64,000 bases of DNA from Moritella sp. F3 (GTDB taxonomy: Bacteria; Pseudomonadota; Gammaproteobacteria; Enterobacterales; Moritellaceae): NCBI RefSeq assembly GCF_015082335.1, contig NZ_BLRL01000007.1, positions 19,468 to 83,467 of the forward strand, written 5' to 3'. How positions within the stretch are numbered: position 1 is the stretch's first letter; each line of letters opens with the position of its first letter. Positions 40,216-50,606 of the stretch are shown here, piece after piece. The translations under genes were made by a program, and so were the position numbers. The notes under the pieces were generated by a model. That model made no database searches, was not told the origin of the DNA, and worked only from the letters and a program-made list of their open reading frames with translations.

Positions 40216-40254
40216 ATCGCGTATTCACTGAGTAATCATTAAATCGCAGATAAT

Positions 40255-40283
40255 AAAAAAGCACCTAATTTAGGTGCTTTTTT
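40255..40283. terminator. Bidirectional terminator between the CorC-family gene and hupA
   Basis: A run of six A, GCACCTA, three-base loop, TAGGTGC and a run of six T (stem arms 40261-40267 and 40271-40277). Convergent genes end on both sides. Confidence 0.9.
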
Positions 40284-40314
40284 CATTAAGTTTTAAATTA
40301 ATAAAAACTAATGT

Positions 40315-40599
40315 TTATTTGTTTGCGTTTTTAACTGCATCTTTCAGTGCTTTACCAGCAACGAATGCAGGAATTGTAGCAGCAGAAATTTGAATTTCTT
40401 CACCCGTTTGTGGGTTACGGCCAGTACGTGCAGAACGTTCGCTTACTTTAAAAGTACCGAAACCGATTAGCTGTACAGCTTCTTTTTCTTTAAGGCTATC
40501 AGTGATCGCACTTAGGATCTCTTCTAGTGCTGCTTTAGCTTGTACTTTAGTTAGATCTGCTTTCGCTGCAACTGCATCGATTAATTGAGTTTTGTTCAT
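40315..40599 (-). CDS. hupA: DNA-binding protein HU, alpha-type
   Basis: Small nucleoid protein that bends DNA. The 94-residue product starts [18 protein letters not shown] and has [21 protein letters not shown], the arm and core signature. The ATG at 40599 has AAAGGA at 7 bases; the longer frame to 40671 adds 24 unrelated residues. It is next to yjaG, as in E. coli, and that supports hupA over hupB. Confidence 0.95.
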   Translation of the reverse strand: MNKTQLIDAVAAKADLTKVQAKAALEEILSAITDSLKEKEAVQLIGFGTFKVSERSARTGRNPQTGEEIQISAATIPAFVAGKALKDAVKNANK

Positions 40600-40854
40600 A
40601 AGAATGTCCTTTCCACTATTCAATAACGTTAAACTGTTAAACACTCTATTCAAAAATAGCGTTGACCGCAAAGGATTTATCGCCTTATTTCAGTCAATTG
40701 CTGAGAGAATAATCAACAAATGAGGTGGCGCTCACACTAATCCCACTCTATGTACAAAAAAACATCATAAAAAAGCCATTACAATTTTCGTGACAACCAG
40801 CCACGACAGCCCTGAATACCAGTGCTGACGCCTGTTTAATGATATTTCAATTAA

Positions 40855-41439
40855 TTAATCTAAGGTAATACCAATATTAGAAATGCCATCATTTTTGGCA
40901 CAGTGGCGTATTGCTTTTATACTATCAGGCGATTTCTGTACGGTTAATAGGTCTAAAATCGCTTGTTGAAATTCAAACTCTTCTTTCATTAGTTCATCAG
41001 CAAACATTTCGTCTTCATCAAGTTCTTCGCCTGCTAGCGCTTCCAAATAACTCGCGACAGTACCAATAGATACACGTGAAGCATTAACAGCTTCGTTCAC
41101 GTCTGGATCTGGTCCAACTAAACTATTAAATGCACTGTTCAGTATGACACAAGCATCAAGCGCCGGATAAACACCATAAACATCAAATTTATCGACATTT
41201 GGAATAATTGGTTCGAATCGGTCTAATTGAATAGCAAAGTTAATCTTACTGCTCTTAACTGTTAGCGACTCCCAAAACAGATCCAGTGATGAACGAAATT
41301 GCGGCGCATCTCCTGTTTCACAGGCTTCAGAAAATAACTTATAGTTAGGGTAGCTACGTTCAGCAAGTGCCGTAATAAAGCTAACTTTCTGCCAAGGTAA
41401 TAATTTCAATAATTGCTGTTCATAGTTTGTTTCTAGCAC
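40855..41439 (-). CDS. yjaG: DUF416 family protein (YjaG)
   Basis: The 194-residue soluble protein resembles YjaG of E. coli, which also lies directly upstream of hupA. Its C-terminal third is acidic (EELDEDEMFADELMKEEFEF). No signal peptide or membrane segment is visible. The function is not established. Confidence 0.82.
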   Translation of the reverse strand: MLETNYEQQLLKLLPWQKVSFITALAERSYPNYKLFSEACETGDAPQFRSSLDLFWESLTVKSSKINFAIQLDRFEPIIPNVDKFDVYGVYPALDACVILNSAFNSLVGPDPDVNEAVNASRVSIGTVASYLEALAGEELDEDEMFADELMKEEFEFQQAILDLLTVQKSPDSIKAIRHCAKNDGISNIGITLD

Positions 41440-41959
41440 AGAAATAACCTCTTAATTTATTGTTTTCATTCTTTCAATAATAGTTAAACATTCTCAATTT
41501 AAGACGACATTTACTTAAAGCCATTAACTTAAGCTATTTATTTAAAGGTCACTGTGAGAATGCCCACTCGAGTTCGATTATCATCTATATCGGCAAAAGG
41601 ATAATAAAGTATGAAATCATTACCTCATACTTTGCTACTTCAACTCGGTCCAATACATGCTGGATACAGTGTTCGGATTAAAAAATTTAGTATCTCGTGA
41701 TGAGTTCAGCTATTTATACTCGCTATATTAAAGAGATACAAGACTGACCAAACCAATCTCACGAAATCGACGTTAATTCAAACGAAAAGATCAAGATCAC
41801 AAATTCCATCCCATAAACTAGTACTTAACATCAAACTTAAGTTCAGCCCATCCAATGCTAATATTTGTTCATCAAGTAATAAACATCACTTAAGGTTTAT
41901 TCTCGCAAAACGCTGTTGATTAACGGATTAATCGACACATGATAAAATCAGGGATTGAT
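41440..41959. other. Intergenic region between yjaG and the TraF-family gene
   Basis: About 520 AT-rich bases between divergent genes with no supported reading frame. It holds a 9-base inverted repeat, AAAGTATGA (41606-41614) and TCATACTTT (41625-41633), of unknown role. A promoter for the downstream gene should lie near the right end but I could not fix one. Confidence 0.4.
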
Positions 41960-43264
41960 ATGAAACGTATAGTTATTATTTCAGCACTTACGTGCGCGAT
42001 TGCACCAACCACTTTTGCTGCTCAGTTGTATTTTGATGCGCGTAACGATGCAATGGGCGGTGCCGGTGTTGCATCTTCCGATTTTGTAACAGCTGCGTTT
42101 GTAAACCCTGCATTATTAGGCCAAGGTAAAACAGATCACATTGGTGTTATCTTGCCTGCTATTCCATATAGTGATGATGGTAATCCACGTTATGCGCCAA
42201 CTTCTTTTGGTGTCCAAACCGACACTTCTAGTGCATTTTTAGGGGCGCTAGATAATGTCAAAACAGCCCAAGATGCTTATGACAATAATACCAATGTATT
42301 AACTGCCGCTGCCTATGCTAATGCACTGGGTGAATTTGATGGCCAGCGCATGGGAGTCAATGCGGGAACGAGCTTTGCAATTGCATTACCAAGCAAGGCT
42401 TTATCAATGGCTTTCTTCGGTAACTCTTACATGACGAGCATCGCTACAGCGAAAGTCAGTCAAAGTGATATTGACTTAGCCAATGGCCAAAATTTGGGGG
42501 ATCTTGATAGTAAAGTTAACCTGGCAGGCGTATCCATCTCAGATCTAGGCCTCGCGCTATCAATGAATTGGGATGCAGATATCGCCACAGTCTCTATTGG
42601 CATATCACCAAAATATCAACGTATCGATACTTACAGTTATGACATTTCAATCAATGACGATGGCCTTTCTGAATTTGAAGATGGCTTCCTTGATGGCTTA
42701 GACAAGCAAAGCCATTTCAACCTTGATGCCGGTGTTGCGATTGATTTTTATGATACTTTCCGAGTAGCTGTCAGTGGTCGTAACATGCTAAAGAAAGATC
42801 TAGAAATAGAAACAACAGCCTATAAAGGGATCAACCAAGCCGATGAAAAAATGCTGTTCACACTAGCGCCATTGGTCACAGCGGGTTTTTCACTGCACCA
42901 TAACTATGCAACATTGACGGCAGAAATGGACTTAAATGATGCCATTGGTTTTGAAAGTAACAGTGAGTCTCGCTATGCTCGCGCAGGTATTGAAGCAAAT
43001 GTATTTGATTTCTTACAATTACGCGCTGGTATTCGTCATGATTTGAATGATATCCGCGAAGATTTATATACTTTAGGTTTTGGTATTTCACCAATGAACT
43101 TAGTCCACATAGACCTTGCAGCAACAGTCAGTAAAAACGGTGCTTATACTGTCTATCAAGACGGTGGATTTAGCGATGGCGGCCTCAATTCAGCAAAGAC
43201 CACTGGAGACGATGCACCCTACGGTATCGACGGATTTGTATTACAAGTATCGGCTAAATTTTAA
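41960..43264 (+). CDS. TraF-family (TraF_2) outer-membrane-type protein
   Basis: The 434-residue protein has a signal peptide (MKRIVIISALTCAIAPTTFA) and then QLYFDARNDAMGGAGVASSDFVTAAFVNPALL, the start of the family often annotated 'conjugal transfer TraF', which has an OmpP1/FadL-like barrel feel. It ends with a terminal Phe (SAKF). The conjugation label is misleading here; there are no transfer genes nearby and the real role is unknown. The ATG at 41960 has AGGGA five bases upstream. A deleted second copy follows. Confidence 0.8.
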   Translation: MKRIVIISALTCAIAPTTFAAQLYFDARNDAMGGAGVASSDFVTAAFVNPALLGQGKTDHIGVILPAIPYSDDGNPRYAPTSFGVQTDTSSAFLGALDNVKTAQDAYDNNTNVLTAAAYANALGEFDGQRMGVNAGTSFAIALPSKALSMAFFGNSYMTSIATAKVSQSDIDLANGQNLGDLDSKVNLAGVSISDLGLALSMNWDADIATVSIGISPKYQRIDTYSYDISINDDGLSEFEDGFLDGLDKQSHFNLDAGVAIDFYDTFRVAVSGRNMLKKDLEIETTAYKGINQADEKMLFTLAPLVTAGFSLHHNYATLTAEMDLNDAIGFESNSESRYARAGIEANVFDFLQLRAGIRHDLNDIREDLYTLGFGISPMNLVHIDLAATVSKNGAYTVYQDGGFSDGGLNSAKTTGDDAPYGIDGFVLQVSAKF

Positions 43265-43349
43265 ATTATTGAGCATGATCACATAATAAAATAACACCAC
43301 AAAATGCACCCAGATTGATAGTTTTCAATACATTGTATTAATGCATGTT

Positions 43350-43379
43350 AAAAGCACCTTTTAGAAGGTGCTTTTGTGT
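43350..43379 (+). terminator. Terminator of the TraF-family gene
   Basis: AAAAGCACCTT (43350-43360), four-base loop TTAG and AAGGTGCTTTT (43365-43375). It lies 86 bases after the stop. Confidence 0.85.
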
Positions 43380-43509
43380 TATTTAACTCGCATCAATAAC
43401 CGTCAAAAAATATATTTACGCTTATCCTCTATAAGTACACAGGTCGATTTAGAGAATGCCGTACTGCATCGAGCCCGCGATAACAATCTCGAACTTGTAA
43501 GGATACGCA

Positions 43510-43910
43510 ATGAAGAAACACACACTGTCGACGCTCATTTATCTCACCCTTTCTAGCAGTTATATATCATCACTCCACGCAGCCCAACAGTACTTTCAAT
43601 CACGCAGTGATGCGATGGGTGGCACGGGTGTCGCATCCGCACACTATCTCAGTGCCCCCTTAATGAATCCTGCGCTACTGGCTCGTTATTCTCAAACGGA
43701 TGATTTTGGGTTACTACTCCCTGCGATAGGCGCTCAAATTACTGATGATGGTTCGCTCGATTCCGCTATGATTTAAATGAAAACGACAGTAACCAAGTGA
43801 CATTTGGTATGGGGCTATCACCTTTAAGTGCATTTAATATTGATGTAACGGGTATGATCAGCGAAGACAATACTTATGGAATGGTCGCTCAGACATCTTT
43901 CACATTCTAG
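43510..43910 (+). pseudogene. Internally deleted second copy of the TraF-family gene
   Basis: The first 80 codons give a signal peptide (KKHTLSTLIYLTLSSSYISSLHA) and QQYFQSRSDAMGGTGVASAHYLSAPLMNPALL, clearly parallel to the gene at 41960. That frame stops at 43774-43776. In another frame from about 43764 to the TAG at 43908-43910 the sequence RYDLNENDSNQVTFGMGLSP... matches the C-terminal end of the intact gene (RHDLNDIREDLYTLGFGISP). So the N- and C-terminal ends are joined, with some 300 codons lost and a frame change at the join. AAGGA still sits before its ATG. Confidence 0.85.
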
Positions 43911-44043
43911 TGCATCACCAATGCGCCTTATGTAAAAATAAATGTTATTTAATCATAAAAGGCATTGATAATAATGCCCTAAACTGGTCTTTTTATTATT
44001 AAACCGTAAAATAGCGGCAACGACTCTTTCTTTAATAGACCGA

Positions 44044-44682
44044 ATGAATATTTACATACTACACCGCTACCTTGGCTATTTATTAATATTACCAGTGGTT
44101 TTATGGGCGCTTACTGGTGCCTTTTTTTTAGTTAAACCCGGCTATAAAAATGCCTATGAACAATTACAAATAATCAGTTACCCACTCGATTCGACCTTAC
44201 CGCTGTCGCCGCTGGTTGAGTGGCAAGCTATCGCGATTAATCGCAGCATTTTAGGCAGTCACTATCGGGTTAAAGTAGCTAATAAATGGCTACACATTAA
44301 TCCTTTAGATAACCAAACGCTGTCAGAGCCAAGCTCACAAAGCATCATCAATTTATTACAAGATGCGATAAAGCATAATCCAGCACGCTATGGCTCAGTA
44401 TTAAGCTATCAAGATGGGGTCGCAGTGACGAATACGAAGGTAAAGCTGATGTTTGACTGGTCACGGCTAAGCCTGCGCCAACAAGGTGCGGACAGTCGAT
44501 TCTTCAACACTATGTATGATATTCACTATCTACGCTGGACGGGTAATAAGGTATTTGATCAGTGGTTTGGCTATATCGGCTTGGGATTATTGGCATTAAT
44601 GGCGTTGACGGGGGTGGTCATGGTCAAAAAATCGATGCGGAAAGTCGATGCAGAAGTCGATATGAAGCGCCCTAAACAATGA
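44044..44682 (+). CDS. PepSY-type membrane protein
   Basis: The 212-residue protein has an N-terminal membrane segment (RYLGYLLILPVVLWALTGAFFLV), a periplasmic part and a C-terminal membrane segment (WFGYIGLGLLALMALTGVVMV). This is the layout of small PepSY-associated membrane proteins, some linked to iron uptake or reduction. Motifs HRYLGY and DIHYLRWTG suggest heme- or substrate-facing His. The function is unknown and no operon partner is seen. Confidence 0.65.
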   Translation: MNIYILHRYLGYLLILPVVLWALTGAFFLVKPGYKNAYEQLQIISYPLDSTLPLSPLVEWQAIAINRSILGSHYRVKVANKWLHINPLDNQTLSEPSSQSIINLLQDAIKHNPARYGSVLSYQDGVAVTNTKVKLMFDWSRLSLRQQGADSRFFNTMYDIHYLRWTGNKVFDQWFGYIGLGLLALMALTGVVMVKKSMRKVDAEVDMKRPKQ

Positions 44683-44723
44683 CCTAACTAATACCTAGGC
44701 TAATAACCTAAATAAAAAATAAC

Positions 44724-44755
44724 AAAAAGGCTAGTATTCGCATACTAGCCTTTTT
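44724..44755. terminator. Bidirectional terminator between the PepSY gene and recA
   Basis: A run of five A, GGCTAGTAT (44729-44737), loop TCGC, ATACTAGCC (44742-44750) and a run of five T. The flanking genes converge. Confidence 0.9.
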
Positions 44756-44843
44756 CATTAATCATATTTGTGTCATCTACACTCGCCGATTAAAACTAAC
44801 CGTTAGCTATTACCCATGATAGGCAGTGTAAATTGACAGCAAA

Positions 44844-45884
44844 TTAAAATTCGTTTTCAGTTTCAGGTGTATTAACAGTTGCTACTTCTTCCTCTTTATT
44901 ACCAAGCAGATTATCACGGATCAAACCATCGATTTCAGCGGCAATAGCAGGATTGTCGATAAGGAATTGCGTTGATTTCGCTTTACCTTGACCGATTTTC
45001 TCACCTTTGTATGAGTACCAGGCGCCGGCTTTTTCAATTAGTTTTTCTTTAACGCCTAGGTCAATTAATTCACCGTTACGGTTAAAACCTTTACCGTATA
45101 GGATTTGGAATTCAGCTTGTCTAAACGGTGCTGCAATTTTGTTTTTCACAACTTTAACACGTGTTTCATTACCCGTGATCTCGTCGCCGTCTTTCACTGA
45201 ACCAATACGACGGATATCTAAACGTACTGACGCGTAGAATTTAAGTGCGTTACCGCCCGTTGTTGTTTCTGGTGAACCAAACATTACACCAATCTTCATA
45301 CGGATTTGGTTAATGAAGATACACATAGTGTTAGTCGTTTTTAAGTTACCCGTTAGTTTACGCATAGCTTGCGATAACATACGTGCTTGCAGACCCATGT
45401 GGCTATCGCCCATGTCGCCTTCGATTTCAGCTTTTGGTGTTAGTGCCGCTACAGAATCGATTACGATAATATCAACAGCGCCAGAGCGTGCTAACATGTC
45501 ACAAATTTCTAATGCTTGCTCACCAGTATCTGGTTGCGATACTAATAATTCATTAATATCAACGCCTAACTTACCAGCATAGATAGGATCTAGTGCATGC
45601 TCAGCATCGATAAAGGCACAGATTTTACCATCACGCTGTGCAGATGCGATAACTTCTAATGTTAACGTCGTTTTACCACTTGATTCAGGACCGTAGATCT
45701 CTACGATACGTCCCATCGGCAAACCACCAGCACCCAATGCGATATCAAGAGAAAGTGAACCAGTAGAAACTGTTTCCACATCCATGGTACGGTTATCACC
45801 TAGCTTCATGATCGAACCTTTACCAAATTGCTTTTCAATTTGTCCAAGTGCAGCAGCTAAGGCTTTTTCTTTATTCGCGTCCAT
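44844..45884 (-). CDS. recA: Recombinase A
   Basis: DNA strand-exchange ATPase and coprotease for LexA cleavage. The 346-residue protein starts [29 protein letters not shown] and has Walker [11 protein letters not shown] and the [13 protein letters not shown]2 loop. The ATG at 45884 has AGGGGA five bases upstream; the longer frame to 45956 runs through the promoter. A LexA box sits in the promoter. No recX follows; the next gene converges. Confidence 0.97.
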   Translation of the reverse strand: MDANKEKALAAALGQIEKQFGKGSIMKLGDNRTMDVETVSTGSLSLDIALGAGGLPMGRIVEIYGPESSGKTTLTLEVIASAQRDGKICAFIDAEHALDPIYAGKLGVDINELLVSQPDTGEQALEICDMLARSGAVDIIVIDSVAALTPKAEIEGDMGDSHMGLQARMLSQAMRKLTGNLKTTNTMCIFINQIRMKIGVMFGSPETTTGGNALKFYASVRLDIRRIGSVKDGDEITGNETRVKVVKNKIAAPFRQAEFQILYGKGFNRNGELIDLGVKEKLIEKAGAWYSYKGEKIGQGKAKSTQFLIDNPAIAAEIDGLIRDNLLGNKEEEVATVNTPETENEF

Positions 45885-45928
45885 TTTATTCCCCTGAGGC
45901 ATAATCGAGTATTTAATTTTATAGCCTA

Positions 45929-45956
45929 AGTATACTGTTCGTTCATACAGTATCAA
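45929..45956 (-). promoter_or_regulatory. recA promoter with LexA (SOS) box in the spacer
   Basis: On the minus strand TTGATA (45951-45956) and TATACT (45929-45934) are 16 bases apart. The spacer 45935-45950 is CTG-N10-CAG, the 16-base LexA box core (CTGTATGAACGAACAG). LexA bound there would block polymerase, so SOS control of recA is expected. Confidence 0.88.
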
Positions 45957-46080
45957 GCAATAAAATAATATTTTTTTAAAAATAATTCATAGCGCATATT
46001 TATCTATAAGAAAATACAGTCGCCACCATGCTTTAGCATTGTTATTATAGCTACAATTATTTTTTCAGAACCGAGCCGCT

Positions 46081-48648
46081 ATGCAACCTGACTTTCTTGC
46101 ACCTAAAGACTTACCTAATCACACGCCTATGATGCAGCAATTTTTTAAGTTAAAAGCTGAGCAACCCGATATCTTATTGTTTTATCGTATGGGTGACTTT
46201 TACGAGTTATTTTATGATGATGCTAAAAAGGCCTCGCAGCTTTTAGGTATCTCTTTAACCAAGCGTGGTAAGTCAAATGGTAACCCTATCCCAATGGCGG
46301 GTATTCCTTATCATTCATTGGAAGGCTACCTAGCAAAGCTAGTACGTAGTGGCGAATCGGTTGCTATCTGTGAGCAAATTGGCGACCCAGCGACCTCAAA
46401 AGGCCCAGTTGAACGCAAAGTAGTCCGTATTGTGACACCAGGCACCGTCAGTGATGAAGCCTTATTAACCGAGCGTAATGATAATCTACTCGCCGCACTA
46501 TTTCATGACGGTAGTACCTTTGGTTATGCGACTCTTGATATGGGCAGTGGTCGTTTCCTGATTAACCAGTTTAACTCTGAAGAAACCTTACTGGCAGAAC
46601 TACAGCGAACGGAGCCTGCTGAGTTGTTGTATTGTGAGTCGTTTGAATCTGTTCAACATATTAAACATCTTAAAGGTCTACGTCGTCGTCCTGAATGGGA
46701 GTTTGATTTACAAACTGGCCGCAACGTTTTATGCCAACAGTTTGGCACGAAAGATTTGGTTGGTTTTGGTGTTGAAAATTCACCTGTCGCATTATGTGCA
46801 GCAGGCTGCTTAATGCAGTATGTCAAAGAAACCCAGCGCACCGCATTGCCGCATATCCGAGCCATCAAGCTTGAACAAACCGAGCAGATGGTCGTCATGG
46901 ATGCTGCGACACGTCGTAATTTAGAACTGACGCAAAACTTATCTGGCGGCACTGATAATACCCTAGCAGAAATACTTGATCATACTTCAACCCCGATGGG
47001 TAGTCGCCTACTAAAACGCTGGTTACATCAACCAGTCCGCGATAGTTTGGTATTAGAACAACGCCAATCGAGCATTCAATCGTTATTGGATGTTGGCGCA
47101 TTAAACAGCATCCAACCCGTGCTACGTACTATTGGTGATATCGAGCGTATCATTGCCCGTTTATCACTGCGATCTGCTCGTCCACGCGATTTGGTACGTT
47201 TACGTAATGCATTCCAGCAATTGCCAGAACTGCAAACTTTGCTTGCGGAGCACACAGCAGAACACTTAATTTCATTGCAACAACTCGCTGGTGAATTTAG
47301 TGAGCTTGAAACGTTATTAAGCTTTGCGGTTATCGACAACCCTCCGGTATTAATTCGAGATGGTGGCGTGATTGCCCCTGGTTATAATAAAGAACTCGAT
47401 GAATGGCGTGAACTAAGCCAAGGCGCGACTGATTACTTACACGCGTTAGAAGAACGTGAAAAACAGCAGACCGGTATTCCGACTTTAAAAGTGGGTTATA
47501 ACCGCGTACACGGTTATTTCATCGAAGTGAGCCGCCTGCAATCAGATCAGGTACCAGTACATTATATCCGCCGTCAAACGCTGAAAAATACTGAACGCTA
47601 TATTATCCCTGAGCTGAAAGAACACGAAGACAAAGTGCTAAGCAGCCAAGGTAAATCACTGGCGTTAGAAAAGCAGCTATACGAACAACTATTAGATAAG
47701 TTATTACCCTACATTCCGGCATTACAAGACAGTGCTGCGGCATTATCTGAACTCGATGTATTGTGTAACTTTGCTGAACGCGCAGAAACTTTAAACTACT
47801 GTCGTCCAACCATTAGCGTGAAACCGGGTATCGATATTACTAATGGTCGCCACCCTGTCGTTGAGCAAGTGATGACCGAACCGTTTATTGCCAATCCGGT
47901 ACAGCTCAACCCTGAACGTCGTATGTTAATCATTACGGGTCCAAACATGGGTGGTAAATCAACATATATGCGTCAAACCGCATTAATCACATTGATGGCG
48001 CACATCGGTAGCTTTGTCCCTGCAGAACAAGTGACGACATCGTTAATCGATCGTATCTTCACGCGTATTGGTGCGTCAGATGATTTGGCATCTGGTCGTT
48101 CAACCTTCATGGTCGAAATGACGGAAACCGCGAACATCTTGCATAATGCCACGGCGAACAGCCTGGTATTGATGGATGAAATTGGTCGTGGTACAAGTAC
48201 CTACGATGGTTTATCACTTGCTTGGGCTTGTGCTGAGTATCTAACGAATAAGATCCAAGCCTACACGCTATTTGCTACCCACTATTTTGAATTAACGACG
48301 TTAACAGAACAGCATCCGAGTCTCGTCAATGTGCATTTAGATGCGGTTGAACACGGCGACTCGATTGTGTTTATGCACGCCGTACAAGATGGTGCTGCAG
48401 ATCGCAGCTATGGCTTACAAGTTGCAGCGCTCGCTGGCGTACCAAAAACAGTTATCCATGCCGCTAAAGTTAAATTACATGAGTTAGAGCTTAATGCACA
48501 ACATCCCGTCGCTGCAGGTGAACGCCCACAAGTTGAAATGCAACCAGCGGCACATCCGGTGATTGATGACTTGAGTGCATTGAACGTTGATAACTTGACG
48601 CCGCGTGAAGCATTAGAGATGTTATATCGTTTAAAAGAACAACTTTAA
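46081..48648 (+). CDS. mutS: DNA mismatch repair protein MutS
   Basis: Mismatch-binding ATPase, 855 residues. The N-terminal Phe-x-Glu mismatch-reading motif is in [13 protein letters not shown]; the C-terminal ATPase has [25 protein letters not shown] and the FATHYFELT region. It is divergent from recA (about 200 bases apart) and works with MutH at 33354. mutL is not in the window. Confidence 0.97.
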   Translation: MQPDFLAPKDLPNHTPMMQQFFKLKAEQPDILLFYRMGDFYELFYDDAKKASQLLGISLTKRGKSNGNPIPMAGIPYHSLEGYLAKLVRSGESVAICEQIGDPATSKGPVERKVVRIVTPGTVSDEALLTERNDNLLAALFHDGSTFGYATLDMGSGRFLINQFNSEETLLAELQRTEPAELLYCESFESVQHIKHLKGLRRRPEWEFDLQTGRNVLCQQFGTKDLVGFGVENSPVALCAAGCLMQYVKETQRTALPHIRAIKLEQTEQMVVMDAATRRNLELTQNLSGGTDNTLAEILDHTSTPMGSRLLKRWLHQPVRDSLVLEQRQSSIQSLLDVGALNSIQPVLRTIGDIERIIARLSLRSARPRDLVRLRNAFQQLPELQTLLAEHTAEHLISLQQLAGEFSELETLLSFAVIDNPPVLIRDGGVIAPGYNKELDEWRELSQGATDYLHALEEREKQQTGIPTLKVGYNRVHGYFIEVSRLQSDQVPVHYIRRQTLKNTERYIIPELKEHEDKVLSSQGKSLALEKQLYEQLLDKLLPYIPALQDSAAALSELDVLCNFAERAETLNYCRPTISVKPGIDITNGRHPVVEQVMTEPFIANPVQLNPERRMLIITGPNMGGKSTYMRQTALITLMAHIGSFVPAEQVTTSLIDRIFTRIGASDDLASGRSTFMVEMTETANILHNATANSLVLMDEIGRGTSTYDGLSLAWACAEYLTNKIQAYTLFATHYFELTTLTEQHPSLVNVHLDAVEHGDSIVFMHAVQDGAADRSYGLQVAALAGVPKTVIHAAKVKLHELELNAQHPVAAGERPQVEMQPAAHPVIDDLSALNVDNLTPREALEMLYRLKEQL

Positions 48649-48676
48649 TTAAGCATTTCTACTTAACCATTAATGC

Positions 48677-49369
48677 TTAACCACTTGTACTTAAAGTAAA
48701 AAGTTCACGGTAAATTAAAAAGCCTAAATTATCGAGATCATGTAAAATGGTTGCTTGGTGATTTGGGCTTTCTGTTACGTAGCTAACCACCCTTTCTAAC
48801 GCCTGGCGTTGAGTCGAGTAAATGCCAGCTATCACCCGATATTTAATCAGTTTACCTGCATTAGATACGCCCATACTGTCAATATGTGCCACGACAATAT
48901 ACTCAGGTACAGACATTAATTGATAAGCTTGCTTCAACCACTCGCTTAATTGTTCAAGATCTCGGCCTAGCGCTCTAAATTTACTGTTCACCTGACCATT
49001 TTCCAATCCGAGTTGATATGCTTGCGTATAACTAAAACAATCTTGCTCGGTAACGATGCGGTGCATCGCATGACTCATCTGCCAAGAGACATCGCCAAAA
49101 CCATTCATCTTAAGTCGCGTTGACAACTGTGGTGTATCAATTTTTCGCTCGCCAAAGGCCATATTAAAAGACGCATAAAGAACCGATTCTTTTTCTACCT
49201 TAGATCCAGATAACCCGTGTATGACGGTGGGCAGTAAAATGAATTTAGCATCATCTGCAATCACAGGAATATCACTGTTAATAAATAACCGCTGTGTAGA
49301 ACAAGACGAGACGAATAACACACAAGACAAAGTGAATAACAATCGAAGTAAAAAACGAGTTGATAGCAT
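48677..49369 (-). CDS. Small predicted lipoprotein of unknown function
   Basis: The product (230 residues) starts with a membrane segment and lipobox FVSSC, so it is probably a lipoprotein. No domain was recognised. The ATG at 49369 has AAGGA five bases upstream; the longer frame to 49390 adds seven residues. It lies between mutS and rpoS and converges with mutS. It is not part of the usual rpoS-nlpD order and I would call it accessory. Confidence 0.65.
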   Translation of the reverse strand: MLSTRFLLRLLFTLSCVLFVSSCSTQRLFINSDIPVIADDAKFILLPTVIHGLSGSKVEKESVLYASFNMAFGERKIDTPQLSTRLKMNGFGDVSWQMSHAMHRIVTEQDCFSYTQAYQLGLENGQVNSKFRALGRDLEQLSEWLKQAYQLMSVPEYIVVAHIDSMGVSNAGKLIKYRVIAGIYSTQRQALERVVSYVTESPNHQATILHDLDNLGFLIYRELFTLSTSG

Positions 49370-49578
49370 AACCTTCCTTAAACAATCCATGTTTGCAGAG
49401 GGTTATTAAGATACTAGAAATGTATGAATAGTATGACTGGTTTTAATAAAATAAGAATAAAGACTGATTGAAGTGCTAACGATTAAGACTAGGTAGCATC
49501 TTAATGAGTGACGACTCAGTATCTTAACAAGCAATCACTCCTGCACACCACATCTATTTAACCGATAAAGTCCATCGC

Positions 49579-50538
49579 CTAAATCGTGAATAGGGCTTCA
49601 ACTGATAAGCCTTGCAAGGCCAGCACTTCACGTAAGCGGCGCAGCGCCTCAACCTGAATCTGCCGCACACGTTCACGCGTTAAACCGATTTCTCGGCCGA
49701 CATCTTCAAGCGTTGATGCATCATAACCTAACAAGCCAAAGCGCCTCGCGAGCACCTCGCGTTGTTTCGGATTCAACTCTTCAAGCCAACGCACAATACT
49801 AAATTTAATATCATCATTTTGGGTGCAACTTTCGGGGCCATCACCTTTTTCATCGGATATTATATCTAATAATGCTTTTTCAGAATCGCCACCAATCGGG
49901 GTATCAACCGAACTTATTCGTTCATTCAAACGTAGCATTTTACTGACATCAGCAACGGGTTTATCTAATTTATCAGCGATGTCTTCAGCGGTAGGTTCAT
50001 GATCTAATTCATGCGCTAATTCACGCGCGGCGCGCAGGTAAACATTAAGCTCTTTAACGACATGAATAGGTAAGCGGATAGTGCGGGTTTGGTTCATGAT
50101 GGCACGTTCAATCGTCTGCCTGATCCACCATGTGGCATAAGTCGAGAAACGAAAGCCACGCTCGGGATCAAACTTTTCGACCGCGCGAATAAGACCAAGA
50201 TTACCTTCTTCGATCAAATCTAATAAAGCCAGGCCACGGTTATTATAGCGTCTGGCAATTTTAACCACTAAACGTAAATTACTCTCGATCATACGCTTGC
50301 GTGAACTCGCATCACCACGTAATGCACGCCGCGCATAAAAAACTTCTTCTTCTGCGGTTAACAACGGCGAAAAACCAATTTCCCCAAGATAAAGCTGCGT
50401 AGCATCTAAGCTTTTGGCATCATTAGGAACGAGGTGTTCATCTTCAAATATATCCATCCCTGGCTGTGCTTTTTTAGCGTTATCAGATACTTCATTACCT
50501 GTAACGTTTAACTTATTTGCGTCAGTTATCTTGCCCAT
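49579..50538 (-). CDS. rpoS: RNA polymerase sigma factor RpoS
   Basis: Stationary-phase and general stress sigma factor. The 319-residue protein has region 1.2 [16 protein letters not shown], region 2 ([60 protein letters not shown]), region 3, and region 4 ([33 protein letters not shown]). The ATG has AGGAGG nine bases upstream. It follows nlpD by 68 bases, the conserved order; the rpoS promoter often lies in nlpD. Confidence 0.97.
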   Translation of the reverse strand: MGKITDANKLNVTGNEVSDNAKKAQPGMDIFEDEHLVPNDAKSLDATQLYLGEIGFSPLLTAEEEVFYARRALRGDASSRKRMIESNLRLVVKIARRYNNRGLALLDLIEEGNLGLIRAVEKFDPERGFRFSTYATWWIRQTIERAIMNQTRTIRLPIHVVKELNVYLRAARELAHELDHEPTAEDIADKLDKPVADVSKMLRLNERISSVDTPIGGDSEKALLDIISDEKGDGPESCTQNDDIKFSIVRWLEELNPKQREVLARRFGLLGYDASTLEDVGREIGLTRERVRQIQVEALRRLREVLALQGLSVEALFTI

Positions 50539-50606
50539 TACGAATTGCCTCCTGACTGAAGTAAATAGCTTATTAAGACTAGCCTAATAAACTAGTTTCA
50601 GTCGAG

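Noticed and set aside
41960..43264. Conjugation function for the TraF-family protein
   Set aside because: The family name comes from old annotation. There are no tra, relaxase or pilus transfer genes here.
43368..43556. Small reading frame before the deleted TraF copy
   Set aside because: It overlaps the terminator and the start of the pseudogene in another frame and has no recognisable features.
48649..48680. Terminator between mutS and the lipoprotein gene
   Set aside because: A 9-base inverted repeat exists, but it has a 14-base loop, no T run and overlaps the stop codon of the lipoprotein gene.
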